Assembly: GCF_016859125.1 (NCBI RefSeq)
Contig: NZ_CP069338.1
Location: 8,061,501-8,125,500 of the forward strand
Direction: 5' to 3'
From: Archangium violaceum
GTDB taxonomy: Bacteria > Myxococcota > Myxococcia > Myxococcales > Myxococcaceae
Length of the DNA: 64,000 nucleotides
The notes beneath the pieces are model-generated. The model was not told the origin of the DNA, searched no databases, and saw nothing but the letters and a program-made list of their open reading frames with translations. Shown one piece after another: positions 34,428-44,690 of this stretch (its first letter is position 1; the number at the start of each line of letters is the position of its first letter). The position numbers were made by a program, and so were the translations under genes.

Positions 34428-35237
34428 GTGAGCCTGTCGACGGAGAGTGCCCCCATCCGTGTGCTGCTGGTGGACCCGGAGCGTTCTGCCCGCCAGTGCC
34501 TGAGCACGCGGCTGGCCGCGGATCCGGAGGTGGAGGTGGTGGGCGAGTGTGCCAGTGGCCCCGATGCGTTGCAGATGCTGCGCCGGCACTCCGTCGACGT
34601 GATCTTCCTCGACGTGGAGATGCCGGGCATGGATGGCTTCCAGGTGCTGCGGGAAGCAGGTTCCGCTCACACGGGCGCCACCATCTTCGTCAACGCGGAC
34701 GCCACCTACGCCCTCAAGGCCTTCGAGGCGCACGCGCTCGATTACCTCCTCAAGCCCTACGATGACGAGCGTCTCACCCGGGTGCTGGCCCGTGCCAAGG
34801 AGCACGTGCGGGGCGGACGCATCCAGACGTTGGCGCGCCAGCTGGCGGGACTGCTGGGCAGCACCCCGTCCGCGGCGGCCCCGGCGCCACCTCCCGCACC
34901 GCGCTACCTGGAGCGGCTGGTGGTCAAGGAGGTCGGCCGGATGGCCTTCCTCTCCGTGAGCGAGGTGGATTGGCTGGAAGCCGAGGACTACTACGTCCAG
35001 GTCCACACGGGAGGCCAGACGCACCTGCTCCGCCAGTCCCTGCGGGAGCTGGAGGCGCAGTTGGATCCCCACCAGTTCGTGCGCATCCACCGCTCCACCA
35101 TCGTCAACGCCCGAAGGGTGCGGGAGCTGCGGCCGCTCTTCCATGGCGAGTACCAGGTCCTCCTGGGTGACGGCACCTGCCTGAAGCTCAGCCGCGGCTA
35201 CCGGGAGCGGCTGGACGCCCTGCTCGGCGTGGCGTGA
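34428..35237 (+). CDS. LytTR-family response regulator
   Basis: A 269-residue regulator. Receiver with VLLVDPERS, phospho-Asp in VIFLDVEMPG and Lys in DYLLKPYD; the usual switch Thr is replaced by Asn (IFVNADAT). After an Ala/Pro linker comes a LytTR DNA-binding domain (VDWLEAEDYYVQVHT, FVRIHRSTIVNARRV). GTG 34428 follows AGGGAG; earlier in-frame ATG 34323 lies in low-coding sequence. The partner kinase is not adjacent. Convergent with the BTAD regulator. Confidence 0.88.
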   Translation: MSLSTESAPIRVLLVDPERSARQCLSTRLAADPEVEVVGECASGPDALQMLRRHSVDVIFLDVEMPGMDGFQVLREAGSAHTGATIFVNADATYALKAFEAHALDYLLKPYDDERLTRVLARAKEHVRGGRIQTLARQLAGLLGSTPSAAAPAPPPAPRYLERLVVKEVGRMAFLSVSEVDWLEAEDYYVQVHTGGQTHLLRQSLRELEAQLDPHQFVRIHRSTIVNARRVRELRPLFHGEYQVLLGDGTCLKLSRGYRERLDALLGVA

Positions 35238-35259
35238 CGGTGTGACGGGCCCGGAGGGC

Positions 35260-37359
35260 TCACCGGGGCGAGGGCGAGCGCCGTGCGCGGGTGCGGCACC
35301 TCGCCTCGGCGGTGCGTGCCTTCACGGCCTCCTCGGGCCGGCCGGCCGCGTCCATGAGGGCCGCCGCGCGCGCGTAATGATCCGCGGCCTGCTCGGGAGG
35401 AAGCACCTGCTCATCCGCGTGCGCGGAGGCGAGCAGGTACGGCAGGGCGCGCTCCACCGCGCCCGCCTCCATCCAATGGTGGGCGAGGAGGATGGCGGGG
35501 GCCCGCTCGCGCTCGAGCACGGTGGCGAGACGGCCATGCAGGACCCGGGCGGCGGCGGGGGGGAGGCTGGCCCGGACGGCTTCCAGCACCAGGTCATGGC
35601 TGAAGCGCTCGCCCATCAGGACCTGCGCGGCCTCGAGCTCGGCGAGCGCGGCGTGAATCTCGGTGGCGGTCACCTCGAGCGCGGCGGGGGCGAGCGCGGG
35701 CCGGAAGTGCGAGTCCGCCAGGGCGGCGAGCTGGGCCGTCTGGAGCGCCAGGGGGGAGAGCCGCTCGAGCCGGCGCTGGATGAGGGGACCCACGCGGCCC
35801 GGAGGAGGCAGCCGGTGGGGCCAGTCCTTGTGGAGGGAGTCGGTCTCGAGCAGGTGCTTGAGCGTCTCGATGATGTAGAGGGGGTTGCCACCGGTATAGC
35901 GGGCCAGGGCCTCGGCATGGGCTTCCGCGCCGGGCAGCTCCAGGCCCGCCAGCAACTGGCGCACATCGTCCGGGGCGAGGGGGCCGAGGTCGATGACGCG
36001 CGCCACCCCGGATTCCACCATCCGGCGGATGTTGACCTGGTTGTAGGATGGGAGCTCTCCCCGGCGGTAGCAGTCGATGAAGCGCGGTGGTCGCGCCGAG
36101 CCCGCGCTGGACTCCAACAGGCGCGCGATCGCATAGGTGAAGATCTTGGAGCTGGCCTTGTCCCAGTACTGGATGTCGTCCACGACGTTGATGGACCCAC
36201 CTGTGCTGAGCAGCCGCATCGCCTCCACGTGCGCGTCGTAGAAGCGCAGCTCGTCGGTCTCGGAGGTCAGGGGCGAGAGGAGGCGTGGATCGCCCAGCTC
36301 GGGGAGGATGCGCGAGAGCTCGGAGCGCACCCAGTCTGGCAGCTTCACCCCGGGCTCCTGGGCCATGTGGTTACGCAGGGCGCGTGCTTGTGAGGCGAAG
36401 GGGATGTCCTGATCCCCCGGGCGCCCCTCCATCCGGAACCACCGGCCCTTGACGGCCGCGAACTCCTCGGCGAGCCGGGACTTTCCGGTGCCGGGCTCTC
36501 CGGTGATGAACAACATCTGGCCGGCGTTCCAGCCCTCCTCGAGCTGGCGCCAGGCGGCCGCCCGGCCCGCGAGCACCGGCGGCCGCAGCACGGACAGGGG
36601 GAGCGCTGGGGCTGCGGCGGGAGGGTGGGGGAGCTGGGTGCCCTTCTCGATGTGCCGCACCAGGGCGAGGGTGTCGGGCATGGGGGTGACGTCCAGCTCG
36701 CGGGAGAGGGCGGTGCGCAGCCGCTCGAAGGCGGCGAGGGCGGCGCCGCGATCCCCCTGGAGGTAGTGCAGGCGGATGAGGTGGCGGCCGGCCTGCTCGG
36801 ACTCGGGCTCCTGCTGGACCCAGGCCTGGGCCTGCATGAGCGCGGTCGTCAGATCGCCCCGCGCCATGTGGCGTTCGATCTCCGCCTCGCGCGCCTGGCG
36901 CACCCAGCCCTCCACGGCGGTACGGGCGCCGTCCAGCCACCGCGCCAGCTCGGGGCAGTCATCGAAGTCGAAGCCAGACAGCAGCTGGCCACCGCCCTCG
37001 GGGTGCACGGCCTCGAGGATGTGGGAGTGCGCGTGGCTCAGGGCGGCGGACTTCAGCCGCGCGACGTCCAGGTCCAGCTCGGGGCCGAGCTCCAGGCGCT
37101 CGGTGTCGGCCCGTACCAACTCCAGGCCACCACACGCCAGCCGCAGACGGCGCAGCAGCTGGCGCATGTTGTTGCGTGCGGTGGTGGGCGGCGAGTCAGG
37201 CCACAGCAGGCCCGTCAGGGAGGCCTTGGCCGAGGGCCCTTCCAGTCCCAGGTAGGCCAGCAACGTCGCGGCCCGCCGCTCGATCCGCACGCGTTGGCCC
37301 TCGGGCCCCTCGAGCCACGCCAACCCCAACACCCGTGCTTTCCACCCCGTCCAGGCCAC
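35260..37359 (-). CDS. BTAD-domain transcriptional regulator with AAA ATPase
   Basis: A 699-residue protein. It opens with an OmpR-like winged domain (RRAATLLAYLGLEG, TARNNMRQLLRRLR), then a bacterial transcriptional activation (BTAD) TPR domain with LIRLHYLQGDRGAALAAFER and LSRELDVTPMPDT (about 185-225), then an STAND-type ATPase: Walker A TGEPGTGKS near 286 and INVVDDIQYWD near 390, then helical repeats. GTG 37359 has GGAG eight bases upstream. Family members activate secondary-metabolite or developmental genes. Confidence 0.85.
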   Translation of the reverse strand: MAWTGWKARVLGLAWLEGPEGQRVRIERRAATLLAYLGLEGPSAKASLTGLLWPDSPPTTARNNMRQLLRRLRLACGGLELVRADTERLELGPELDLDVARLKSAALSHAHSHILEAVHPEGGGQLLSGFDFDDCPELARWLDGARTAVEGWVRQAREAEIERHMARGDLTTALMQAQAWVQQEPESEQAGRHLIRLHYLQGDRGAALAAFERLRTALSRELDVTPMPDTLALVRHIEKGTQLPHPPAAAPALPLSVLRPPVLAGRAAAWRQLEEGWNAGQMLFITGEPGTGKSRLAEEFAAVKGRWFRMEGRPGDQDIPFASQARALRNHMAQEPGVKLPDWVRSELSRILPELGDPRLLSPLTSETDELRFYDAHVEAMRLLSTGGSINVVDDIQYWDKASSKIFTYAIARLLESSAGSARPPRFIDCYRRGELPSYNQVNIRRMVESGVARVIDLGPLAPDDVRQLLAGLELPGAEAHAEALARYTGGNPLYIIETLKHLLETDSLHKDWPHRLPPPGRVGPLIQRRLERLSPLALQTAQLAALADSHFRPALAPAALEVTATEIHAALAELEAAQVLMGERFSHDLVLEAVRASLPPAAARVLHGRLATVLERERAPAILLAHHWMEAGAVERALPYLLASAHADEQVLPPEQAADHYARAAALMDAAGRPEEAVKARTAEARCRTRARRSPSPR

Positions 37360-37606
37360 CTTGGTTCTCCATCCCCATCTCCGGGCCGGCCACCGGGACG
37401 AGGGCGAACACCCTGTACCGTGTATGGACGATAATCATTTCATTTTCTATTGGGGTGGAGGGATGCCTGTCTTTTTGCTGCAATGCGGCTGAAAGATTCA
37501 CCCGCCATCGTTTTGTGAGAGGACTCACTCGACGCTAGCGGTTTCTCCGTACTCGCTGCGGGAGCGTGTTGGCCGCGCGAGAGTCGTTGGACGCCGTTCA
37601 GTGGTT

Positions 37607-37981
37607 TCAGCTGGCCTTGGAGAGGAGCTGTTGGGCGGCCTGCGGAGGAACGATGTAGCCAGCGGAGGTGAGGATCTCCGTGACGGCATGGAGCATGGCC
37701 CCCATGGCCGGTCCAGCCTGGTTGGGCTTGACGCTCACGCCGACGCCCACCACGGGCCCGAGCGCGGTGTACTCCACCACACTGACGGAGGGGGCGGGCT
37801 GCTCCTGGATGCCGGGCACCAGCGCCACGCGCTCCTGGAGGGCGCGCATCAGCCCGTGCACGTCACTGCCGTGCAGCAGGGGCACCTTGACCATGACCCT
37901 GCGGTGGGGGTGATGGCTGAAGTTGATTCCGCGGGCCGGGTTTCCGGCGAAAGGACGCTCCCCTGACACAATGGCTGGCAT
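37607..37981 (-). pseudogene. MscS-type channel C-terminal domain, free-standing fragment
   Basis: A 124-residue product resembling only the cytoplasmic alpha/beta C-terminal part of MscS channels (INFSHHPHRRVMVKVPLLHG, VPGIQEQPAPSVSVVEYTAL). The membrane helices and pore are absent and upstream sequence does not supply them. It may be a remnant or a soluble domain protein. It follows another fragment and lies near the suspected rearrangement end. Confidence 0.45.
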
Positions 37982-38003
37982 GTCAGCCCATGGTGCTGAC
38001 GCG

Positions 38004-38459
38004 TCAGCCCGGCTGGGCGCGCAAGGGCAGGCGCGCGGTGAAGGTCGTGCCCTGCTCGGCCGTGGAGCTCACGTCGATGGTGCCGCCGTGGGCCCGTAGG
38101 AGTTGGTCCACGATGAAGAGACCCAGGCCGATGCTCCGCCCGGCGTGAGCCCTCTGGCCAGGGCCCTGGGTCATGGGCTGGAAGAGCCGGGGCCGCACCT
38201 CCTCGGCGATGGGGTCTCCCTGGTTGTGGACGCTGATGAGGATGTGGTCGTCCCGACGCCTCGAGTGCACCGTCACGCGTGTCCCTTCATGCGCGTACCG
38301 CACGGCATTGGAGAGCAGGTTGGTGAGGACCTGCGCCATGCGGTCCGCGTCCCATTCGACGCGCGTGTCGTCCTGACACTCCAGGGTCGCCGCGGCGAGG
38401 CGAAGTAGGCCCTGCCACGCGAGCTGACCCTCGCGCAGCGCGTCGAACTCGTGGATCAC
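38004..38459 (-). pseudogene. Histidine-kinase ATPase domain, truncated
   Basis: A 151-residue HATPase domain: N-box VLTNLLSNAVRYAHEGT, ISVHNQGDPI, SIGLGLFIVDQLLRAHGG. GTG 38459 is the only start in this frame; a matching upstream piece (MSALAQLLEE) is in another frame and runs into it with a TGA, so a frameshift or deletion removed the HisKA half. No sensor or H-box remains. A 14-bp palindrome (37995-38008) spans its stop. Confidence 0.5.
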
Positions 38460-38576
38460 CGCCTCCAGTAGGGAGCCCGGGCGGACGCTCCTCCAGGAGT
38501 TGGGCCAGTGCGCTCATGAGGTTCTCCAGGGAAGGAGTGGATGCTCCCGGGCCTGGGATGGAGCGCGGCCCCAAAG

Positions 38577-38612
38577 CAGAAAGGCCGCCCCTCGGGAGAG
38601 GGAGCGGCCTTC
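38577..38612 (-). terminator. Intrinsic terminator of rpmF
   Basis: Read on the minus strand: aaggccgc and gcggcctt (8 bp) around a 15-base loop, followed by TTTCT. It lies about 30 bases after the rpmF stop. Confidence 0.6.
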
Positions 38613-38642
38613 ATGCCTTCCAGCGGTGCTGGAGTCAGTGCT

Positions 38643-38831
38643 TCAGGCCTGAGCGCCCGGCACCGTCTCACGGCCCTTGTAGTAGCCGCAGGCAGCACAG
38701 GCGCGGTGCGGGAGCACCGGCTCCTTGCAGTTGCCGCACTGAATCACCTGCACGGCGGTGCGCAGGTTGTTGTTGGCCGCCCGGCGGCGGTCACGACGCA
38801 TCTTGGACGTACGCTTCTTGGGAACACCCAC
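38643..38831 (-). CDS. rpmF: 50S ribosomal protein L32
   Basis: A 62-residue L32: MGVPKKRTSKMRRDRRRAAN opening, zinc-binding pair CGNCKEP and CAACGYYKGR. The Cys set is of the zinc-bearing form. Here it faces away from plsX (divergent), unlike the usual co-directional yceD-rpmF-plsX. Confidence 0.95.
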   Translation of the reverse strand: MGVPKKRTSKMRRDRRRAANNNLRTAVQVIQCGNCKEPVLPHRACAACGYYKGRETVPGAQA

Positions 38832-39083
38832 GGCTCACCTCTATATCGTCACGGCCCTGGACCCCTGGGCTTCCCCACCGGTCCCGACCGGCAAAAGCTC
38901 GGAAGGCGGCGGACCCTAGCCGCTCGGAGCGTGTGAGTCAACGCGCCTGTGCGGGGGAACGCCGTGCCCTGGTCCAACCGGGGCCGGGCCGGTCACATTC
39001 TTACGCTCCGCACCCCGGACGTGTCCACCCGCCTGCTCTCCGTGCTCCCGACCCCGGGGCGTCCATGGAAGGATGCGCCCGCG

Positions 39084-40148
39084 ATGAGGCTCGTCCTGGA
39101 TGCGATGGGGGGTGACCATGCCCCCGAGTCCCCCGTGCAGGGGGCCCTTCTGTTCGCGCGGGAGCACCCGGAGCACGAGGTGGTGCTCGTGGGGGACCTG
39201 GAGCGCTTGCGTGAGCCCCTGGCCCGGGCGGGTGGGGCCCCGGACAACGTGCGCCTCCACCCCGCCTCGGAGGTGGTGGAGATGGAGGATCACGCCATCT
39301 CCGCCATCCGCCGCAAGAAGGACTCCTCCCTGCGGGTGGGCTTCGAGCTCGTGCGCCGGGGCGAGGCGGAGGCGCTGGTATCGGCCGGGCACTCGGGGGC
39401 GGTGATGGCGGGGGCGTTGCTGGTGCTGGGCCGCATCCCCGGGGTGGAGCGTCCGGCGATCGCCACGTTGTTGCCGGCCCTCAAGGGGGGAGGGCGCTGC
39501 CTGCTGCTGGATGCCGGGGCCAACGTGGAGTGCCGGCCCGTGCACCTGGCGCAGTGGGCGGTGCTGGGCGAGGCCTACGTGCGCGCCCGCCTGGGCATCC
39601 CCCGTCCGCGGGTGGCCGTGCTCTCCAACGGAGAGGAGCCCTCCAAGGGGACGTCCCTCACCCGCGAGGCCTCCGAGCTGCTGCGCGCCTCGGACCTGGA
39701 CTTCGTCGGCTACGTGGAGGGCAAGGACCTCTTTTCCGGGGATGTGGAGGTGGTGGTCACCGACGGCTTCACGGGAAATGTCGTCCTCAAGACATCCGAG
39801 GGCGTGGCGGCGGCCGTCACGGGTCTGTTGCGCTCGGCCATCGAAAGGCGTGGAGGCCTGCCGGAGAAACTGGGGGCGCTGCTGCTCAAGCCCACCTTCA
39901 CCGGCCTGAAGAAGATGGTGGATTACGCGGAGTACGGCGGAGCGCCGCTGCTCGGTATCGAGGGCGTGGGCATCGTGGCCCATGGCCGCAGCTCACCTCG
40001 GGCGTTGCAGCAGGCCCTGGAAGCCGCCCTGCAGATGGCCCAGGCGGGGTTGAGCGCCGAGTTGACGCGGTGCATCGCACAATCCGCCGTCTGGCTCCCT
40101 GCAAAGCAACGGGGAAAGGGGGCGACAGAGGAGGCCCTTTCCGATTAG
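39084..40148 (+). CDS. plsX: Phosphate acyltransferase PlsX
   Basis: A 354-residue enzyme: LDAMGGDHAPE opening, VSAGHSGAVMAGALLVLGR, LLDAGANVECRP, VVTDGFTGNVVLKTSEG and IVAHGRSS. It converts acyl-ACP to acyl-phosphate for glycerophospholipid synthesis at the membrane face. ATG 39084 directly precedes the conserved N-terminus. It starts the fatty-acid run; fabH follows after about 50 bp. Confidence 0.95.
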   Translation: MRLVLDAMGGDHAPESPVQGALLFAREHPEHEVVLVGDLERLREPLARAGGAPDNVRLHPASEVVEMEDHAISAIRRKKDSSLRVGFELVRRGEAEALVSAGHSGAVMAGALLVLGRIPGVERPAIATLLPALKGGGRCLLLDAGANVECRPVHLAQWAVLGEAYVRARLGIPRPRVAVLSNGEEPSKGTSLTREASELLRASDLDFVGYVEGKDLFSGDVEVVVTDGFTGNVVLKTSEGVAAAVTGLLRSAIERRGGLPEKLGALLLKPTFTGLKKMVDYAEYGGAPLLGIEGVGIVAHGRSSPRALQQALEAALQMAQAGLSAELTRCIAQSAVWLPAKQRGKGATEEALSD

Positions 40149-40198
40149 AGAGCGCGCCCGAGGCGTTCGTGTCCCGAGATACCCACTCGGGAGCAACC

Positions 40199-41182
40199 TT
40201 GGCACGAACGCAGATCATCGGAACCGGCTCGTACGCACCGGAGAAGGTCCTGACCAACGCCGACCTCGAAAAGATCGTCGACACGACGGACGAGTGGATC
40301 ACCGAGCGTACCGGTATCCGCAAGCGTCGGGTGGCGGCGCCCGGAGAGACGACCAGCGACATGGCCGTGCAGGCGGCCCGGCGCGCGCTGGAGATGGCGG
40401 GAGTCCGGCCGGAGGAACTGGGGCTCATCGTGGTGGGCACAGTGACGCCGGACATGCCCATGCCCTCTTGCGCCGCGGTGGTGCAGGCCAAGCTGGGTGC
40501 GAAGAACGCCTTCGCCTTCGATGTGTCGGCGGCGTGCTCCGGCTCGCTCTATGCCCTCACCGTGGCGGACCAGTTCATCCGTACCGGCCAGGTGAAGCGC
40601 GCGCTCGTCATCGGCGCGGAGATGCTCAGCCGCACCGTCAACTGGGAGGACCGCAACACCTGCGTGCTCTTCGGGGACGCGGCGGGTGCCATGGTGATCG
40701 CCCCCACCGACGACGCGGAGCGCGGGCTGCTCTCCACGCACCTGTACACGGATGGCTCCTTCGCGGAGATCCTCTGCATTCCGGGCGGAGGCACGAGCAG
40801 GCCGCCCTGCGAGGAGATGCTGAAGGAGAAGCTGCACACGCTGCACATGAACGGCCGCGAGGTCTTCAAGTTCGCGGTGCGCGCGCTGGCGGACTCGACG
40901 CACACGGCCCTGAAGGCGAACGGGCTGCACGTGCGGGACGTGGACCATGTGATTTCACATCAGGCCAACATCCGCATCCTCGAAGCCGTGCTACAGCGGC
41001 TGGAACTGCCCGTCGATAAGTGTTGGCTCAACCTGCACGAATACGGCAATACGTCCTCCGCGTCCCTGCCCATGACGCTGGACGAGGCCAACCGGGCGGG
41101 CCGGCTGAAGCAGGGCGACGTGGTGGCGATGATGGCCATTGGCGCGGGGATGACGTGGGGCAGCGCGGTGATGCGCTGGTAG
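40199..41182 (+). CDS. fabH: Beta-ketoacyl-ACP synthase III
   Basis: A 327-residue thiolase-fold enzyme with catalytic Cys in DVSAACSGSLYAL, His in VISHQANIRILEA and Asn in HEYGNTSSAS. It condenses acetyl- or branched-acyl-CoA with malonyl-ACP to start fatty acids. TTG 40199 is chosen: GGGAG lies five bases upstream and the protein then begins ARTQIIGTGSYAPE as in the family. A longer frame upstream is only overlap with plsX. Confidence 0.94.
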   Translation: MARTQIIGTGSYAPEKVLTNADLEKIVDTTDEWITERTGIRKRRVAAPGETTSDMAVQAARRALEMAGVRPEELGLIVVGTVTPDMPMPSCAAVVQAKLGAKNAFAFDVSAACSGSLYALTVADQFIRTGQVKRALVIGAEMLSRTVNWEDRNTCVLFGDAAGAMVIAPTDDAERGLLSTHLYTDGSFAEILCIPGGGTSRPPCEEMLKEKLHTLHMNGREVFKFAVRALADSTHTALKANGLHVRDVDHVISHQANIRILEAVLQRLELPVDKCWLNLHEYGNTSSASLPMTLDEANRAGRLKQGDVVAMMAIGAGMTWGSAVMRW

Positions 41183-41208
41183 TGTCCTTCAGGGAGGGAG
41201 CAGGAAGC

Positions 41209-42141
41209 ATGTCGAAGATCGCGTTCGTCTTCCCCGGACAGGGCAGTCAGGCTGTCGGCATGGGGAAGGACCTGTACGAGAAGTTCCCCGAGGCCCGGGC
41301 CATCTTCGAGGCGGCCGACGAGGCGCTGGGCGAGAAGTTCTCCCAGACGCTGTTCGAGGGGCCCGAGTCGGCGCTGAAGCTGACGGCCAACACGCAGCCG
41401 GCCATCCTCATGGTGTCCGTGGCGGCGCACGCCGTCTTCTCCAAGCGCGCGCCGGCGCCGGCCTTCGTGGCGGGGCACTCGCTGGGTGAGTATTCGGCGC
41501 TGGTGGCGGCGGGCGCGCTGTCGCTGGCGGACGCGGTCCGGGCGGTGCGGGCCCGCGGCACCTTCATGCAGGAGGCGGTGCCCGAGGGCGTGGGCGCCAT
41601 GGCCGCGGTGTTGGGCCTGGAGCCCTCCAAGGTGAAGCAGGCGTGCGACGTGGCCGCCGAGGGCCAGGTGGTGTCGCCCGCCAACTACAACTCGCCGGAG
41701 CAGACGGTCATCGCCGGCCATGTGCAGGCGGTGGAGCGTGCCATCGCCAAGGCCAAGGAGCTGGGGGGCAAGGCGAAGCTCTTGCCGGTATCCGCTCCCT
41801 TCCACTGCGCGCTGATGGAGCCGGTGAAGCCCCGGCTGGCCGAGGTGCTGGGCAAGGTGAAGGTGTCCGCTCCGTCCGTCCCCGTGGTGACGAACGTGGA
41901 GGCGGCGCCCAACAGCGACGCGGCCCGCGTGGTGCCGCTGCTGCTGGAGCAGGTGAGCTCCTCGGTGCGCTGGGTGGAGACCATCCAGGCCCTCCAGGCG
42001 CAGGGGGTGACGCGCGTCTTCGAACTGGGCCCCGGCAAGGTGCTGAGCGGGCTCAACAAGCGCACCACCAAGGACATCGAGTCGTTCAACGTGGAAGACT
42101 CCGCGAGCCTCGAGAAGGCCCTCGCGGCACTGGGAGCGTGA
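41209..42141 (+). CDS. fabD: Malonyl-CoA:ACP transacylase
   Basis: A 310-residue acyltransferase: FPGQGSQAVGMG opening, nucleophile Ser in GHSLGEYSALVAAG, His in SAPFHCALMEPV. It loads malonyl onto ACP. AGGAAG precedes ATG 41209. One base separates its stop from fabG. Confidence 0.95.
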   Translation: MSKIAFVFPGQGSQAVGMGKDLYEKFPEARAIFEAADEALGEKFSQTLFEGPESALKLTANTQPAILMVSVAAHAVFSKRAPAPAFVAGHSLGEYSALVAAGALSLADAVRAVRARGTFMQEAVPEGVGAMAAVLGLEPSKVKQACDVAAEGQVVSPANYNSPEQTVIAGHVQAVERAIAKAKELGGKAKLLPVSAPFHCALMEPVKPRLAEVLGKVKVSAPSVPVVTNVEAAPNSDAARVVPLLLEQVSSSVRWVETIQALQAQGVTRVFELGPGKVLSGLNKRTTKDIESFNVEDSASLEKALAALGA

Positions 42142-42142
42142 G

Positions 42143-42889
42143 ATGAGCTCGTTCAAGGACAAGGTGGTGTTGGTGACGGGCGGCTCGCGGGGTATCGGCC
42201 GCTCCATCGCCGTGGCCTTCGCGAAGCAGGGCGCGACGGTGATCATCAGCTACGCGGGTAACGAGGCCGCGGCCCAGGAGACCCTGGGGCTCATCCAGTC
42301 GGCCGGGGCCAAGGGCGAGGCGATCCGCTTCGACGTGGCGGACAGCGCCGCCTGCGCCAGCGCCGTGGAGAGCGTGGTGAAGACGCACGGCCGCCTGGAT
42401 GTGCTCGTCAACAACGCGGGCGTGGCCGTCGATGGCCTGGTCATGCGCGTGAAGGACGAGGACTGGGACAAGCAGCTGGACACCAACCTCAAGGGCGCCT
42501 TCGCCCTCATCCGCGCGGCCAGCCGGCCGATGATGAAGCAGAAGGGCGGGGCCATCATCAACCTGACCTCCGTGGTGGGGGAAATGGGCAATGGTGGACA
42601 GGCCGCCTACTCGGCGTCCAAAGCGGGCCTCATCGGCTTGACGAAGTCCGTGGCCCGCGAGCTGGCCAGCCGCAACATCCGGGTGAACGCCGTCTCCCCG
42701 GGCTTCATCGGCACGGACATGACCTCCCACCTGGAGGGCGAGACGCGGGAGAAGATGCTGGCCGCCATCCCCCTGGGCCGCCTGGGCTCCCCCGAGGACG
42801 TGGCCAACGCCGTCCTCTTCCTCGCCAGCGACACCGCCGCATACATCACCGGAGAGGTCCTCAAGGTGAATGGCGGCATGTACATGTAG
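42143..42889 (+). CDS. fabG: 3-oxoacyl-ACP reductase
   Basis: A 248-residue short-chain dehydrogenase: NADP site GGSRGIGRSIA, NNAGVAVDG, catalytic Ser in INLTSVVGEMGN, Tyr/Lys in YSASKAGLI, C-terminal TGEVLKVNGGMYM. Reduces 3-ketoacyl-ACP in fatty-acid elongation. Tightly packed after fabD. Confidence 0.95.
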   Translation: MSSFKDKVVLVTGGSRGIGRSIAVAFAKQGATVIISYAGNEAAAQETLGLIQSAGAKGEAIRFDVADSAACASAVESVVKTHGRLDVLVNNAGVAVDGLVMRVKDEDWDKQLDTNLKGAFALIRAASRPMMKQKGGAIINLTSVVGEMGNGGQAAYSASKAGLIGLTKSVARELASRNIRVNAVSPGFIGTDMTSHLEGETREKMLAAIPLGRLGSPEDVANAVLFLASDTAAYITGEVLKVNGGMYM

Positions 42890-42994
42890 CCAAGGGTTGG
42901 ATCGGCGCCGGGCGTGGAGTATACCGCGCCGGTCTTTACAAGGTTCCGGGGAGTATGCCGGACCGCTACGTGGTTCCTGGAGGGTTCAATACCT

Positions 42995-43237
42995 ATGTCG
43001 ACTTCTGCTATCGAGGCCAAGGTCAAGAACATCATCGCCGACCAGCTGGGCGTGGGCGAGGAGGAGATCAAGCCGGAGTCCTCCTTCATCGAGGACCTGG
43101 GCGCTGACAGCCTCGACATCGTGGAGTTGGTGATGGCGATGGAGGAGGAGTTCGAGGTCGAGATTCCCGACGAGGAGGCCGAGAACATCAAGACCGTCGG
43201 CGATGCCATCAACTACATCAACACGCACAAGAAGTAG
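42995..43237 (+). CDS. acpP: Acyl carrier protein
   Basis: An 80-residue acidic helical protein with the phosphopantetheine Ser in [13 protein letters not shown] near residue 38. ATG 42995 follows GGAGGG at slightly long spacing. Carries the growing acyl chain for the Fab enzymes around it. Confidence 0.96.
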   Translation: MSTSAIEAKVKNIIADQLGVGEEEIKPESSFIEDLGADSLDIVELVMAMEEEFEVEIPDEEAENIKTVGDAINYINTHKK

Positions 43238-43255
43238 GCATCACCTGTAGGGCCG

Positions 43256-43283
43256 GGAGCGCTGGTCCCCCGCCCAGCGTTCC
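43256..43283 (+). terminator. Hairpin between acpP and fabF
   Basis: ggagcgctgg and ccagcgttcc form a 10-bp stem (one G-U) with an 8-base loop about 20 bases after acpP. No T-run; it may attenuate read-through or stabilise the abundant acpP message. Confidence 0.4.
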
Positions 43284-43318
43284 ATGGCAGCAGCAGCGCG
43301 AATTGAGTGGAGAGTCAC

Positions 43319-44575
<1,257 letters not shown>

Positions 44576-44586
44576 TACCGGGTGCA

Positions 44587-44618
44587 GGGCGGACCGGGAG
44601 TCGTGCCCGTGTCCGCCC
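44587..44618 (+). terminator. Hairpin after fabF
   Basis: gggcggac (44587-44594) and gtccgccc (44611-44618) form an 8-bp stem around a 16-base loop shortly after the fabF stop. No T-run. Confidence 0.4.
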
Positions 44619-44650
44619 CCTCTCCCCCTGGGAGAGGGCTGGGGTGAGGG
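44616..44650. repeat. REP-like palindromic repeat
   Basis: ccctctccccctgggagagggctggggtgaggg: an inverted core ccctctcc/ggagaggg followed by a g-rich arm. This motif is very widespread between genes in many bacteria, myxobacteria included. Probably an interspersed repeat rather than a gene-specific signal. Confidence 0.5.
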
Positions 44651-44690
44651 TCTTCCCGCCCCGGGTCCACATGGCGGAGGGAGGGCTCAC

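Noticed and set aside
37420-37450. Fur-box-like gataatcatttcattttc upstream of the BTAD gene
   Set aside because: Only the first six bases fit the Fur consensus well; it is more simply an AT-rich promoter stretch.
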